Assembly: GCF_041914405.1 (NCBI RefSeq)
Contig: NZ_JAYSDK010000028.1
Span: forward strand, 10,182-74,181
Length of the DNA stretch: 64,000 nucleotides
Direction of reading: 5' to 3'
Source of the DNA: Zoogloea sp041914405
GTDB lineage: Bacteria > Pseudomonadota > Gammaproteobacteria > Burkholderiales > Rhodocyclaceae
Under the pieces are notes generated by a model. It was given only the letters and a program-made list of their open reading frames with translations, searched no databases and was not told the origin of the DNA. A program made the translations under genes and the position numbers. Positions 50,152 through 59,221 of this stretch are shown here, one piece after another; the stretch's first letter is position 1; each line of letters begins with the position of its first letter.

Positions 50152-51531
50152 TCAGCGCAGCAGATCAGCGTTGAACGCATGGGAAAAGCCCAGCGCCACC
50201 GCATTGGCGGAGCTGTGCCCGCCCAAGGTCTGGTTGGCCCCGTTATCCCCGCGCGAGCGGGCGTTGTCGAACAGCGCGTAGAGCTTGGTGTTCTTGTACA
50301 GCAGCCAGGTCGCACCGACGCCGAGGGTGTCCACGCGCGGCTTGTTGCCATCAACAATGTCATAACGCTTGATGTAGTAGGACAGCAGCAGGTCGAGCCG
50401 CGGATTCACCGCATAGATCGCGCCGACGCTCTTCACCGACGCATCGGCCGCGGAATACGTGACGTTGGTGTTGGTGGTGTCCTTCACCGTCACGGCCGGC
50501 AGGCTGGTGTGGCCCATCGCCGCGCGCAGGCTGAGGTCGCCGAAGCGGTAGGCGACACCGAAGTTGCCGAGGCGGTAGCGGGCGTCCTGGTTGGTGAGCA
50601 GGTCCACCGGATGCCATTCGGTGTAGGAGCCGCCGACGCTCAGGTTGCCCACGTCGTAGGTGGCGCCCAGCGCCGCCTTGGTCCCCATCGAGCCGCTGCC
50701 GGCGATGGCGCCGGGGCTGTAGCCGGCGATCAGGCGGGCACCGCCGATGACCGGGCTGGTGTACTTGATCATCGCGTTGTCGCGGGAGTCCAGGTTGTTG
50801 GCGACGCCGGGCGAGTACTTGCCGGCGGCGGTGTTGAGCAGGCCCTGGCCGTAGATCGCATTGCCCAGGCCCCACGCGCCGTAGGCCGAGGACATGAAGA
50901 AGTTGGTGAAGTTGGACGCCTCTACCTTGACCACCGCGTCCACCGCCACGGTCTGCTGGCGGCCGAGGGTCAGCGTGCCGTAGCGCCCGGCCAGGCCGGC
51001 ATAGGCCGCCCGGTTGAAGACCACGCCACTGCCACTGCCCGCGTTGTAGCTCGACGGGGCGATCTGCCCGCTGGCCGACACCAGGTTGGCACCGGTGGAG
51101 GTCAGCAGCTCGGTGTCGAGCTTGAACAAAGCGGTCAGCCCTTCGCCCAGTTCGGTCGAGCCAGTGAAGGCCAGGTTGCTGGTGGCCAGCCCGGCGTTGA
51201 AGAACTTGGTGGTCTGCCCCTGCGAGGCCGCGCCACCCGGCGCCACGTTGCCCTGGCTGCCGAGGGCAGCATCGAGCGTGCCGGACACACTGAAGCGGAA
51301 ATTGCCCGGGCCGCTGGCAGCCTCTTTGCCGCTCGCCACGGCGGCTGGCGCCGGGGCTGCCTTCTGCTCGGCAAGCTGGGTCTGCAAGGCCTGCAACTGC
51401 TTGGCCAGAAGGTCGATCTGGGCCTGCAGTTCCTGCTCGCCGGCCATTGCGGTGCTGCTGCCGGCGCAGGCCGCGGCAATGCTCAGGGCCAGGCAGGAGT
51501 GGCGGAAGTGGCTGATCTTGTATTTATGCAT
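50152..51531 (-). CDS. outer-membrane porin (Gram-negative trimeric type)
   Basis: A 459-residue beta-barrel protein. The signal peptide ends TAMA at about residue 30, followed by a short coiled-coil-like helix (LQAQIDLLAKQLQALQTQLAEQK) and barrel strands starting FRFSVSGTLDAALG with the typical TLGRQQTVAVDAVV constriction region. The last residues are ADLLR rather than a terminal Phe. GGAGGAG lies 6 bases before the ATG. It is the last gene of the Liv/dehydrogenase operon and probably supplies outer-membrane entry for the same substrate. Confidence 0.85.
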   Translation of the reverse strand: MHKYKISHFRHSCLALSIAAACAGSSTAMAGEQELQAQIDLLAKQLQALQTQLAEQKAAPAPAAVASGKEAASGPGNFRFSVSGTLDAALGSQGNVAPGGAASQGQTTKFFNAGLATSNLAFTGSTELGEGLTALFKLDTELLTSTGANLVSASGQIAPSSYNAGSGSGVVFNRAAYAGLAGRYGTLTLGRQQTVAVDAVVKVEASNFTNFFMSSAYGAWGLGNAIYGQGLLNTAAGKYSPGVANNLDSRDNAMIKYTSPVIGGARLIAGYSPGAIAGSGSMGTKAALGATYDVGNLSVGGSYTEWHPVDLLTNQDARYRLGNFGVAYRFGDLSLRAAMGHTSLPAVTVKDTTNTNVTYSAADASVKSVGAIYAVNPRLDLLLSYYIKRYDIVDGNKPRVDTLGVGATWLLYKNTKLYALFDNARSRGDNGANQTLGGHSSANAVALGFSHAFNADLLR

Positions 51532-51686
51532 TGTTGTCTCCTCCTTGTGTCGTGTTGGTGAAAAGCGGGGGCCGGCTCCGTACCGGCGAAAAATCGCGAA
51601 CAAACGCCCCCCTCGCCCGGTCAGGGGCGATGCGGAAATGGATTGGATGGGTTCAGGCCGGCACCCCGAACGGGTACCGGTGGGAT

Positions 51687-51707
51687 GCCGCCGGAGATAC
51701 CGGCGGC
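51687..51707 (-). repeat. hairpin between substrate-binding protein and porin genes
   Basis: GCCGCCGG (51687-51694) pairs with CCGGCGGC (51700-51707) in the 197-base gap. No T run; it may set relative transcript levels of the two abundant products. Confidence 0.45.
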
Positions 51708-51728
51708 GCTGCTGGCAAGCGCGCTGGC

Positions 51729-52928
51729 TTACTTCAGCTTGCAGCTGCCATTGGGCGCCGGCACCAGGGCCACGTCATAGCGCTTCTCGATGACCGGCCG
51801 GGGCTGGCCGTCCACCACCTTGACCTGGCCGATATAGCTCGGCAGCACCAGCTGGTTGTCCTCGGCGCGCATGCTGACCTTGCCGTACACACTGTCGTAG
51901 CTCAGCCCGCGCAGCGCGGCGGCCACCTCGGCGGGCTTGACGCTGCCGGCCTTGCGCACGCCCTCAAAAATGGCCTGGGCGCCGTTGTAGGCCTGGCCCT
52001 CGTTCTCGGTCGGCACGCGCTTGTACTTGGCCTTCCAGGCCGCCACGAAAGCCTGGTTGGCCGGCGTGTCGATCTCGGCGCCGTAGCCGATGTTGCCCCA
52101 CACGCCCTTGGTGGCGTCGCCGGTAGCCTTGACCACGAAGTCCATGATCGCGGCGTGGCCGATGATGTGCTTGCTGGTCAGACCGAACTCCTTGGCCTGC
52201 TTGGTGAAGGCGATCAGGTCGCGACCAGCCAGCGCCACCCAAATGCCGTCCACGTTGGGAGCATCCTTGATCTGCGCGATATAGGGGGCGAAGTCCTTGG
52301 TGCCGAGGGGCGGAAACAGGCTGACCGGGACGCTCTTGCCGAGGGACTTGGCCTGCTTGGCGAAGAACTCCGCCGAGTCGCGGCCCCAGGCGTAGTCGGC
52401 GGCGATGACCGCGAAGTTCTTCTCCTTCACGCCCTTCATCCACTCGGTGAACATCGCCATGTCCATCGCGTCGGAGTGGTTGGTGCGGAACATGCGCGGC
52501 TTGCAGGCCTCGCCGGTGAGCCGGTCGCCCTTGCTGGCGACGACCACGTACAGGGCGTTCCAGCGCTCCAGGTTCTGGGAGATGGCCTGGGAGATGGACG
52601 TGGGGATGGCGCCGATCAGCAGGTTGTTGCCGTCCCGCGCCAGCTTCTCGGCCACGCGGCGGCCGGCTTCCGGCGTGCTTTCGTCGTCGGCAACCTGAAC
52701 GGCGACCTGCCGCCCGTCCACGCCGCCCTTGCGGTTGGCCTCCTCCGCCGCGAACTGGATGCCGCGCAGCACCTCCTCGCCCTGCTGGGCGAACACGCCG
52801 GACACCGAGCTGACCGCGCCGATGCGCAGCGGCTCCTTGTCCACCGCGGCGTGGGCGCCGAGAGGCGCGAGCGCGCCGATGGCGAGGGCGATGCAGGTCT
52901 TGCCGAACAGGTTGGTGCTCTTCTTCAT
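51729..52928 (-). CDS. ABC transporter periplasmic substrate-binding protein (branched-chain amino acid/LivK type)
   Basis: A 399-residue protein with a signal peptide (ending LGAHAA, near residue 28) and the type I periplasmic fold: LRIGAVSSVSGVFAQQGEEVLRGIQFAAEEANRKGGVDG, GRRVAEKLARDGNNLLIGAIPTSIS, VIAADYAWGRDSAEFFAKQ. The family often binds aromatic or cyclic acids as well as amino acids. GAGGAG lies 6 bases upstream. It belongs to the LivHMGF importer transcribed just before it. Confidence 0.93.
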   Translation of the reverse strand: MKKSTNLFGKTCIALAIGALAPLGAHAAVDKEPLRIGAVSSVSGVFAQQGEEVLRGIQFAAEEANRKGGVDGRQVAVQVADDESTPEAGRRVAEKLARDGNNLLIGAIPTSISQAISQNLERWNALYVVVASKGDRLTGEACKPRMFRTNHSDAMDMAMFTEWMKGVKEKNFAVIAADYAWGRDSAEFFAKQAKSLGKSVPVSLFPPLGTKDFAPYIAQIKDAPNVDGIWVALAGRDLIAFTKQAKEFGLTSKHIIGHAAIMDFVVKATGDATKGVWGNIGYGAEIDTPANQAFVAAWKAKYKRVPTENEGQAYNGAQAIFEGVRKAGSVKPAEVAAALRGLSYDSVYGKVSMRAEDNQLVLPSYIGQVKVVDGQPRPVIEKRYDVALVPAPNGSCKLK

Positions 52929-52980
52929 GGGTGTCTCCTCTGTTGTTGTGCTGGATGTAGTGCGAGGGATACGCGGCCGT

Positions 52981-53679
52981 TCAGGCAACCACGTGTTCCT
53001 TGAGTTCGTGCATTACGGCGGCGTTCACCGGCCCCTGGCCGATCACCGCGCCCTTGGCCATCGCGTAGTAGCGATGGGCCACCCGCTCCACCAGGCTGAG
53101 GTTCTGCTCGATGAGCAGCAGCGCGGTACCCAGGTCGGCCACCTGGTTGAAGATGGTCGCCAGCTGGTCGACGATCACCGGCGCAAGGCCCTCGGTCGGC
53201 TCGTCGAGGATCACCAGCGCCGGGTTGGACATCAGCGCCCGACCGATTGCCAGCATCTGCTGCTGGCCGCCGGACAGCGCCGTGCCCGGCGTATGGGCGC
53301 GCTCGCGGAGGATCGGGAACAGCTCGTAGATGCGCGGGACGGTCCAGTGCCCCTTACGCCCGGCGGCGGTGCCGAGGATCAGGTTCTCCTCGACGCTCAG
53401 GTTGGCGACGATGCCGCGCCCCTGGGGCACCACCGCCACGCCGAGGCCGGCCGCCACGTAGGGGCGCGGCTTCTTGAGGCCGCTGCCGCCGATGGCGATA
53501 TTGCCGCCGCGCAGGCTGGCCACCCCGAGCAAGGTGTTGACGCAGGTGGTCTTGCCGACCCCGTTGCGGCCGATCAGCGCCACCCGCTCGCCGGCGGCGA
53601 TCTCCAGGTTCATGTCGTGCAGGATGTGGGCGGCGCCGTAGAAGGCGTTCACCCGCTCGAATTTCAGCAGCGTGCTCAT
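52981..53679 (-). CDS. livF: branched-chain-type ABC transporter ATP-binding protein
   Basis: A 232-residue ATPase: Walker A GRNGVGKTT, signature LSGGQQQMLAIGRAL, Walker B LVILDEPTEGLAP. Length and order match LivF. The ATG overlaps the livG stop by four bases (53676-53679). Confidence 0.93.
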   Translation of the reverse strand: MSTLLKFERVNAFYGAAHILHDMNLEIAAGERVALIGRNGVGKTTCVNTLLGVASLRGGNIAIGGSGLKKPRPYVAAGLGVAVVPQGRGIVANLSVEENLILGTAAGRKGHWTVPRIYELFPILRERAHTPGTALSGGQQQMLAIGRALMSNPALVILDEPTEGLAPVIVDQLATIFNQVADLGTALLLIEQNLSLVERVAHRYYAMAKGAVIGQGPVNAAVMHELKEHVVA

Positions 53680-54395
53680 GCGGCGCTCCCCAGGTAGGCT
53701 TCCCGCACACGGGGATGGGCGCGCACCTCGGCCGGCGCACCGCTGGCGATGACGCGGCCGAGCTCCATCACCGTGACGGCGTTGGAAATGCCGAACACCA
53801 CGTCCATGTCGTGTTCGACGAGGAGAATCGACACCTCGCGGCGCCCGGTGAGCACCTTGAGGTGGTGCGCCAGGTCTTCCGACTCCTGCGCCGACAAGCC
53901 GGCCATCGGCTCGTCGAGGAGCAGCAGCGAGGGCTGGCCGACCAGCGCCAGCGCCAGGTCGAGGCGGCGCTGCTCGCCGTAGCCGAGATCACTGGCGGTG
54001 ACCTGGGCCATGTCGAGCAGGTCGAGCTGGCGCAGCACTTCGCGGGCGTCGGCCTCCGGCTTGTCGGCGCCGATCTTCCAAGACGCCAGTTCCACCTGCG
54101 CACCGACCTTCATGCCGTGGAAGATGCTGGTGCGCTGGAAGGAGCGCGACAGGCCGCGGCGGCGGCGCTCCAGCGCGCCGAGGGCGGTGACGTCCTCGCC
54201 GCGCAGGCGCACCCGGCCGCGGGTCGGCGGGCGCCGCCCGGTGATGGCGTCGATGATGGTGGACTTGCCGGCGCCGTTAGGGCCGATGAGGCCACGCACC
54301 TCGCCGGGCGGAATGCTGATGGACACGCCATCGACCGCTTTGACGCCACCGTAATGGACCGCCACGTCTTCGACTTCAAGGGAGAGTGCGCTCAT
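53676..54395 (-). CDS. livG: branched-chain-type ABC transporter ATP-binding protein
   Basis: A 239-residue ATPase: Walker A GPNGAGKSTIIDAITG, signature region LGYGEQRRLDLALAL, Walker B LLLLDEPMAGLSAQE and VEHDMDVVF, typical of LivG. The start at 54395 overlaps the livM stop by four bases; the longer open frame upstream lies within livM. Confidence 0.93.
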   Translation of the reverse strand: MSALSLEVEDVAVHYGGVKAVDGVSISIPPGEVRGLIGPNGAGKSTIIDAITGRRPPTRGRVRLRGEDVTALGALERRRRGLSRSFQRTSIFHGMKVGAQVELASWKIGADKPEADAREVLRQLDLLDMAQVTASDLGYGEQRRLDLALALVGQPSLLLLDEPMAGLSAQESEDLAHHLKVLTGRREVSILLVEHDMDVVFGISNAVTVMELGRVIASGAPAEVRAHPRVREAYLGSAA

Positions 54396-55402
54396 GTCCG
54401 CTCCTTCAGTTTGTGGATGACAGCCGGCGTGGCCTGGGGTACGACGGCCTTGCGCCGGAACAGGCGGGCCAGCGCGCCGCTGATGCCCTGGGGCGCGAAG
54501 ACGATGACGACGATCAGTGCCACGCCGAAGATGGCCAGCCAGTGCTGGGCGAAGTCGCCCACCAGGTCGCGGCTCATGAAGAACACGATGGCGCCGAGGG
54601 CCGGCCCCCACAGGTAGCGGTAGCCACCGATGATGACCATCATCAGCGCCGTGCCGGAGACGCTCCAGTGCATGCTCTCGGGGGACACGAAGGCGGTCTG
54701 GAAGGCCGACATCAGGCCGGCCAGCGCCGTCACGGTGCCCGACAGGGTGAAGATCAGCACACGCGGCAGCAGGGTCTGGATGCCGATGAAGCGGGCCCGC
54801 TCCTCATTGTCGCGGATCGCCTCGGTGGTGGCGCCGAAGCGGCTCGCCATCAACGCGGCGACGATGCCGATGCTCAGCACCAGGCCGCTCCACGCGAAGT
54901 AGAACATCGCGTCCTGACGGGTCAGCAGCGAGATGTCCAGGCCGAACAAGGTGTCGGGCCACGGGATGTTGATGCCGTCCGCCCCGCCGGTGAGGTTCCG
55001 CGAGCGGGACGCCACCTGGTAGAACATCTGCCCGAGGGCCAGGGTCAGCATGCCGAAGGCGATGCCCGGCACACGCACCACCACGAAGCCGATCAGGAAG
55101 GCGAACAGCGCGATCCCGAAGAAGGCCGTGACCAGGGCCATCTCGGCCGACATCAGCTGGCGCTGCAGCAGGATCGCCACGACGTAGCCGCCCAGCCCGT
55201 AGAAGGCCGCGTGGCCGAAGCTGACCATGCCGTTCTGGCGCAGCAGGATGCCGACGCCGAGGGCAAAGATCGCGAAGATGGTGGCCTGAGTGAGCAGGGA
55301 CAGCACGGTCTCGGAGGTGACGGTGAGCGCCACGACGGCCCCCGCGGCCAAGGCCACCGCCACCCCGCCGGCGATACGCCCGTTGGTGAGTTCGCGGCTC
55401 AT
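54392..55402 (-). CDS. livM: branched-chain-type ABC transporter permease
   Basis: A 336-residue permease with the LivM motifs LLRQNGMVSFGHAAFYGLGGY and VVRVPGIAFGMLTLALGQMFY, GGADGINIP, and RDNEERARFIGI (EAA-like coupling loop). About ten helices. The start at 55402 overlaps the livH stop by four bases. Confidence 0.93.
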   Translation of the reverse strand: MSRELTNGRIAGGVAVALAAGAVVALTVTSETVLSLLTQATIFAIFALGVGILLRQNGMVSFGHAAFYGLGGYVVAILLQRQLMSAEMALVTAFFGIALFAFLIGFVVVRVPGIAFGMLTLALGQMFYQVASRSRNLTGGADGINIPWPDTLFGLDISLLTRQDAMFYFAWSGLVLSIGIVAALMASRFGATTEAIRDNEERARFIGIQTLLPRVLIFTLSGTVTALAGLMSAFQTAFVSPESMHWSVSGTALMMVIIGGYRYLWGPALGAIVFFMSRDLVGDFAQHWLAIFGVALIVVIVFAPQGISGALARLFRRKAVVPQATPAVIHKLKERT

Positions 55403-56250
55403 ACGCGGTTCCCGGCAAAACCCGCCGGCCTCCACAGCAGCACAGCCATCATCAACACGTAGGGCAGCACCGTGGCGAACTCGGGCAGATAGACCGCGCC
55501 GACGGCCTGCACCTGGCCGAGCAGCAGCGCCGCAGCAAAAGCCCCGGACAGGCTGCCGAGGCCGCCCGTAACCACGACCACGAAGGAATCGATGATCACG
55601 TCGCTGCTCATCGACGGCGACAAGGACAGGAAAGGCGCCGCAATGATGCCGGCCAGCCCGGCCAGCGCGGTGCCGACGGCCACCACCAAGCCGCTGAGGC
55701 GATCCACGTTCACACCCTGCATGGAGGTGATGGTCGGCTCGGTGCTGGCTGCACGCACGAACAGGCCCATCTTCGAATAGCGCAGCCACAGGGTCAGCGC
55801 GCCGGCCACCATGAGGCCGAAGAAGATCACCGCGATGCGGTACGCCGGCACCGACATGCCGAAGAGGTCCACCGAGGCGCTCAGCAGCTCGGGCGCCGGC
55901 ACCGACAGGTTGCTCTTGCCCCACACCGTCTGGACCAGATCCTCGAGGACCAGCAGCAGGCCGAAGGTGACCAGGATGACGGAGAGCGGATCGCGGTCCT
56001 GCAGCGGGCGGAAGGCGAAGCGGTCGAGGGCCAGGCCGAGCAGGCCCATCAGCAGCGGTACCGCCACCTGGGCGACCCAGAAGTTGGTATGGGACGCCAC
56101 CGTGTAGCCCAGGTAGGCGCCGAGCATGTACAGGGAGCCGTGGGCGAAATTCACCACCCGGCGCAGCCCGTAGATGAGGGCAAGGCCCGAGGACATTACG
56201 ACGAGTAACGCCCCATAGACCAGCCCGTTGAAGATGTTGATGCTTAACAC
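55399..56250 (-). CDS. livH: branched-chain-type ABC transporter permease
   Basis: A 283-residue permease: INIFNGLVYGALLVVMSSGLALIYGLRRVVNFAHGSLYMLGAY at the N-terminus and VTGGLGSLSGAFAAALLLG near the end. The start is taken as GTG 56250, which has GGAGGAG 6 bases upstream; in-frame codons further up (ATG at about 56332) have no spaced ribosome site. First gene of the importer block. Confidence 0.9.
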   Translation of the reverse strand: MLSINIFNGLVYGALLVVMSSGLALIYGLRRVVNFAHGSLYMLGAYLGYTVASHTNFWVAQVAVPLLMGLLGLALDRFAFRPLQDRDPLSVILVTFGLLLVLEDLVQTVWGKSNLSVPAPELLSASVDLFGMSVPAYRIAVIFFGLMVAGALTLWLRYSKMGLFVRAASTEPTITSMQGVNVDRLSGLVVAVGTALAGLAGIIAAPFLSLSPSMSSDVIIDSFVVVVTGGLGSLSGAFAAALLLGQVQAVGAVYLPEFATVLPYVLMMAVLLWRPAGFAGNRV

Positions 56251-56377
56251 GTGTCTCTCCTCCGTGGGATTGATGGTTTTCTGCTCCGGGTGGCAGACGC
56301 GATGGACGCAAGCGTCCCCGCCCCGTCCCGGCATGTTGCGGACGTGGTGTTCTCCTCCTTGGGTTGTGGGAACGGGC
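56251..56377 (-). other. gap with an orphan strong ribosome-binding site
   Basis: Between the SDR stop and livH, the minus strand shows AAGGAGGAGA (56360-56351) followed by ACACCACG with no start codon in range. A second ribosome site serves livH. This looks like the scar of a lost gene start. Confidence 0.4.
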
Positions 56378-57154
56378 TCAGGGGCCGAGGGCGTTCTCGG
56401 GGGCGCCGAAAGCCAGCCAGCCGCCGTCGGCGTGCAGCGTGGCGCCGGTGACGTAGCTGGCCCGCGGCGAGGCAAGGAAAGCGATGACCTCGGCGATCTC
56501 CTCGGGGCGCGCCATCCGCCCCATCGGCGTACGGGCCTCGATCGCGGCCGCGTCGAAGGCGCCACGCCGCTCCAGATCGTCGATCAGCGCAGTGCGCACA
56601 TAGCCAGGCGCCACCGCATTGACGCGGACCCCGCGGCGGGCCCATTCGCAGGCCATCGAGCGGGTCATCGCGGAGACGCCGGCCTTGGCCGCACCGTAGG
56701 CATTGCGCCCCGGAATGCCGGCGACAGCGGCGATGGAGGCGAGGTTGATGATCGCCCCGCCGCCCTGCTCCACCATCACCTTTGCTGCGGCCCGGCTGAA
56801 CAGGAAGCTGCCGCGCAGGTTGATGCCGACGACCCGGTCGAAGCCTTCGACGCTCTGCTCCAGCGTCGGCGCAGTCTGGTCACCAACACCGGCGTTGTTC
56901 ACCAGCACATCCACGCGGCCAAAGTGCCCGACGACGGCCTGCAGCACCGCCTCCACGTCGGCTTCGACTGAGACGTCCGCCCGGTAGCCCCGGTGCGCGT
57001 CGCCCAGCTCATCGACCCGTTGCCGCACGAGGTCCTCGCGCAGATCCACCAGCGCCACCCCGCAGCCTTCGGCGGCCAGGGCCTGCGCGGTGGCCCAGCC
57101 TATGCCGTCGGCCGCGCCGGTAACGATGGCCACCCGTTGCAGATCGGTCGCCAT
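56378..57154 (-). CDS. short-chain dehydrogenase/reductase (SDR)
   Basis: A 258-residue classical SDR: TGAADGIG cofactor loop, NNAGVGD, catalytic Ser in LASIAAV and YGAAK (Tyr/Lys), C-terminal TGATLHADGGWLAF. It oxidises an alcohol with NAD(P)+ or the reverse. It lies three bases after the NIPSNAP gene and 127 bases before livH. Likely acts on the same substrate as the KstD-like enzyme. Confidence 0.92.
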   Translation of the reverse strand: MATDLQRVAIVTGAADGIGWATAQALAAEGCGVALVDLREDLVRQRVDELGDAHRGYRADVSVEADVEAVLQAVVGHFGRVDVLVNNAGVGDQTAPTLEQSVEGFDRVVGINLRGSFLFSRAAAKVMVEQGGGAIINLASIAAVAGIPGRNAYGAAKAGVSAMTRSMACEWARRGVRVNAVAPGYVRTALIDDLERRGAFDAAAIEARTPMGRMARPEEIAEVIAFLASPRASYVTGATLHADGGWLAFGAPENALGP

Positions 57155-57157
57155 GGC

Positions 57158-57508
57158 TCAGCGCCCCCGCATCGTGGCGAGGTCGGCCCGCCGGATCAGG
57201 CGGGTTTCTTGGGCGACGATCAAGTCCGCCGACGCCGCCAGATAGGCCGGAAAATCCGGATGGGTGTCGCGCGCCCGGCTGCGGCGTTCGTAGTCCGCCA
57301 GGTCTGCATAGGCCCACAGGTGCACGAACTGGTTCTGCGGCCCGACCAGGCTGGTGTACGCGCCGACCGGGCTGCCCAGGGTTTCGAGGAGGATCGGCAT
57401 CGCGAGCCGGTCGAAGACCTCCAGGAATTCGTTCATCTTCCGCAACCGGATGGTGTAGACGCGGTGGTCGATGAGCGGCAGCGCGGCGGGATCGAAATGC
57501 GGATTCAT
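57158..57508 (-). CDS. NIPSNAP-family protein
   Basis: A 116-residue ferredoxin-like alpha/beta protein: HRVYTIRLRKMNEFLEVFD, GAYTSLVGPQNQFVHLWAYADLADYERRS, the NIPSNAP pattern. Members occur in catabolic operons with no fixed function, possibly as small-molecule-binding or isomerase-like proteins. Its ATG overlaps the flavoprotein stop by four bases (57505-57508). Confidence 0.82.
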   Translation of the reverse strand: MNPHFDPAALPLIDHRVYTIRLRKMNEFLEVFDRLAMPILLETLGSPVGAYTSLVGPQNQFVHLWAYADLADYERRSRARDTHPDFPAYLAASADLIVAQETRLIRRADLATMRGR

Positions 57509-59211
57509 GCGGCCCTCCCGGCCTGGTCGGCGATGTGGTTGGCGGTGATGAAGCCGAAGGTCATGTTCGGCCCGTGGGTGATGCCGGCGCCCGGGTAGTT
57601 GCCGCCCATGATGCTGGCCCGGTCGTTGCCGACCGCGTACAGCCCGGCGATCGGCGCCCCGTCGCGGCGCAGCACTTCGCCGACCACGCTGGTCTTGATG
57701 CCGTCGAAGGTGCCCAGGTCGCCCATCACCACCTTGACCGCGAAGAACGGCCCCTGGCGGACTGGCGCCACGCAGGGATTGGGCTTGTTGTCCGGGTCGG
57801 CCAGATAGCGGTTGAAGGCGGTGCTGCCGCGCCCGAAGGCGGTGTCCTCGCCGCGTTCGGCGCCGACGTTGTAGTCGCGCACGGTGGCTTCAAGGCCGGC
57901 CGGGTCGATGCCGGCGTTGCGCGCTAGCTCGGCCAGCGTGTCGCCCTTGATCAGGTAGCCGTTCTTGATGAAACGGCCGATGGGCATCGGCGCCGGCTTG
58001 ACGAAGCCAAGGCCGTACTTGCCAAGGGTCGGCTTGTCGCAGATCAGCCACATGGCGGTTTCCTGCTGGCCGGCGCAGGCGCGGATCAACGCCGCCCCGA
58101 CGTCGTGGTAGGACTCGGCCTCGTTGGTGAAGCGCTTGCCATTGGCCAGCACGCCGATGATGCCCGGCTTGTAGCGGTCCAGCAGGTGCGGGAAGACGCC
58201 GTATTCGCCGTTGCCGTAGGGCACGCGAGAGACCGGCATCCACGCCGAGGTGTCCTTGAAGCGGATGTCCACCGCCGCCCCCGCCACCTCGGCCATGTTG
58301 ACGCCGTCGCCGGTGTTGCCGCGGGGCGTCGGCGATAGGTGCTCACCGCCCCGCGCCAGGTGCGGATAGGCCTGGGCGATGCGCTTGACGTCATGCGGAA
58401 AGCCTCCGCAGGCCAGCACCACGCCATGCCGGGCGGTGATGCGCCGCTCGCCGCTGGCGCCGCCGATCAGCACGCCGACGGCCTGCCCCTTGTCCATCAG
58501 GATCTGCCGCGCCGGCGAGTCGGTGAGGATCGGAATACCCAGATCGAGGGCCGACTTGGTCAGCCGCGCGGCCAGCGCGTTGCCGCTGGTGACGTTGATG
58601 GCGCGGCGGTACAGGGCCAGCTCCTTCATGTGGTTGGCGAGGCGCTTCGCCACGTACACGAAGGACGTGAGGGACTTGGTGGCCTGGAAGAAATGCTTCA
58701 GATCGGCGTTCGATGAGTTGAACATCATCCCCATGAAGGTGATGGTCTTCAGCGGCAGCTTGAGGCGCGCCATGTCCTCGCCGAGGCCGCGGATGTCGAA
58801 GGGCGCGGCCAGGATGGAGCGGCCGATATCGACGCCGCCCTTCACCTTCGGGTGATAGTCCGGGTAGAGGGTCGGCACGAATTTCATCGCGGTCTCGCGC
58901 TCGAAGAACTCGACCATCTGCGGGCCGTTGGCGAGAAAGGCGTCGACGGCGGCTTCGTCGTAGTACTGGCCGGTCTCGGCCATCAGGTAGGTCTTGACCG
59001 CCTCGCGGGTGTCGCGGGGGTTCTGCTTGCGCCCGTGGGGCCCGAGGGGAATCCACAGCACGCCGCCGGACAGGGCCGTGGTGCCGCCGAAGACCGGTTC
59101 CTTCTCGATGACGATGACGTCGAGGCCGCGTTTGCGGGCGGTGATGGCGGTGGCCAGACCGGCGGCGCCGGAACCGACGACCAGCAGGTCGCAGTCGGGA
59201 TGTGCATTCAT
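57505..59211 (-). CDS. FAD-dependent dehydrogenase, 3-ketosteroid delta1-dehydrogenase (KstD)-like
   Basis: A 568-residue flavoprotein of the fumarate-reductase/KstD superfamily. FAD loop GSGAAG (13-18), GGTTALSGGVLW, and the C-terminal NYPGAGITHGPNMTFGF, which places the tyrosine and glycine typical of KstD active sites. These enzymes introduce a double bond next to a ketone in a ring. GAGGAG lies 6 bases before the ATG. Flanked by two SDRs and an importer; the substrate may be a steroid, terpenoid or other cyclic ketone. Confidence 0.85.
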   Translation of the reverse strand: MNAHPDCDLLVVGSGAAGLATAITARKRGLDVIVIEKEPVFGGTTALSGGVLWIPLGPHGRKQNPRDTREAVKTYLMAETGQYYDEAAVDAFLANGPQMVEFFERETAMKFVPTLYPDYHPKVKGGVDIGRSILAAPFDIRGLGEDMARLKLPLKTITFMGMMFNSSNADLKHFFQATKSLTSFVYVAKRLANHMKELALYRRAINVTSGNALAARLTKSALDLGIPILTDSPARQILMDKGQAVGVLIGGASGERRITARHGVVLACGGFPHDVKRIAQAYPHLARGGEHLSPTPRGNTGDGVNMAEVAGAAVDIRFKDTSAWMPVSRVPYGNGEYGVFPHLLDRYKPGIIGVLANGKRFTNEAESYHDVGAALIRACAGQQETAMWLICDKPTLGKYGLGFVKPAPMPIGRFIKNGYLIKGDTLAELARNAGIDPAGLEATVRDYNVGAERGEDTAFGRGSTAFNRYLADPDNKPNPCVAPVRQGPFFAVKVVMGDLGTFDGIKTSVVGEVLRRDGAPIAGLYAVGNDRASIMGGNYPGAGITHGPNMTFGFITANHIADQAGRAA

Positions 59212-59221
59212 GCGTCTCTCC

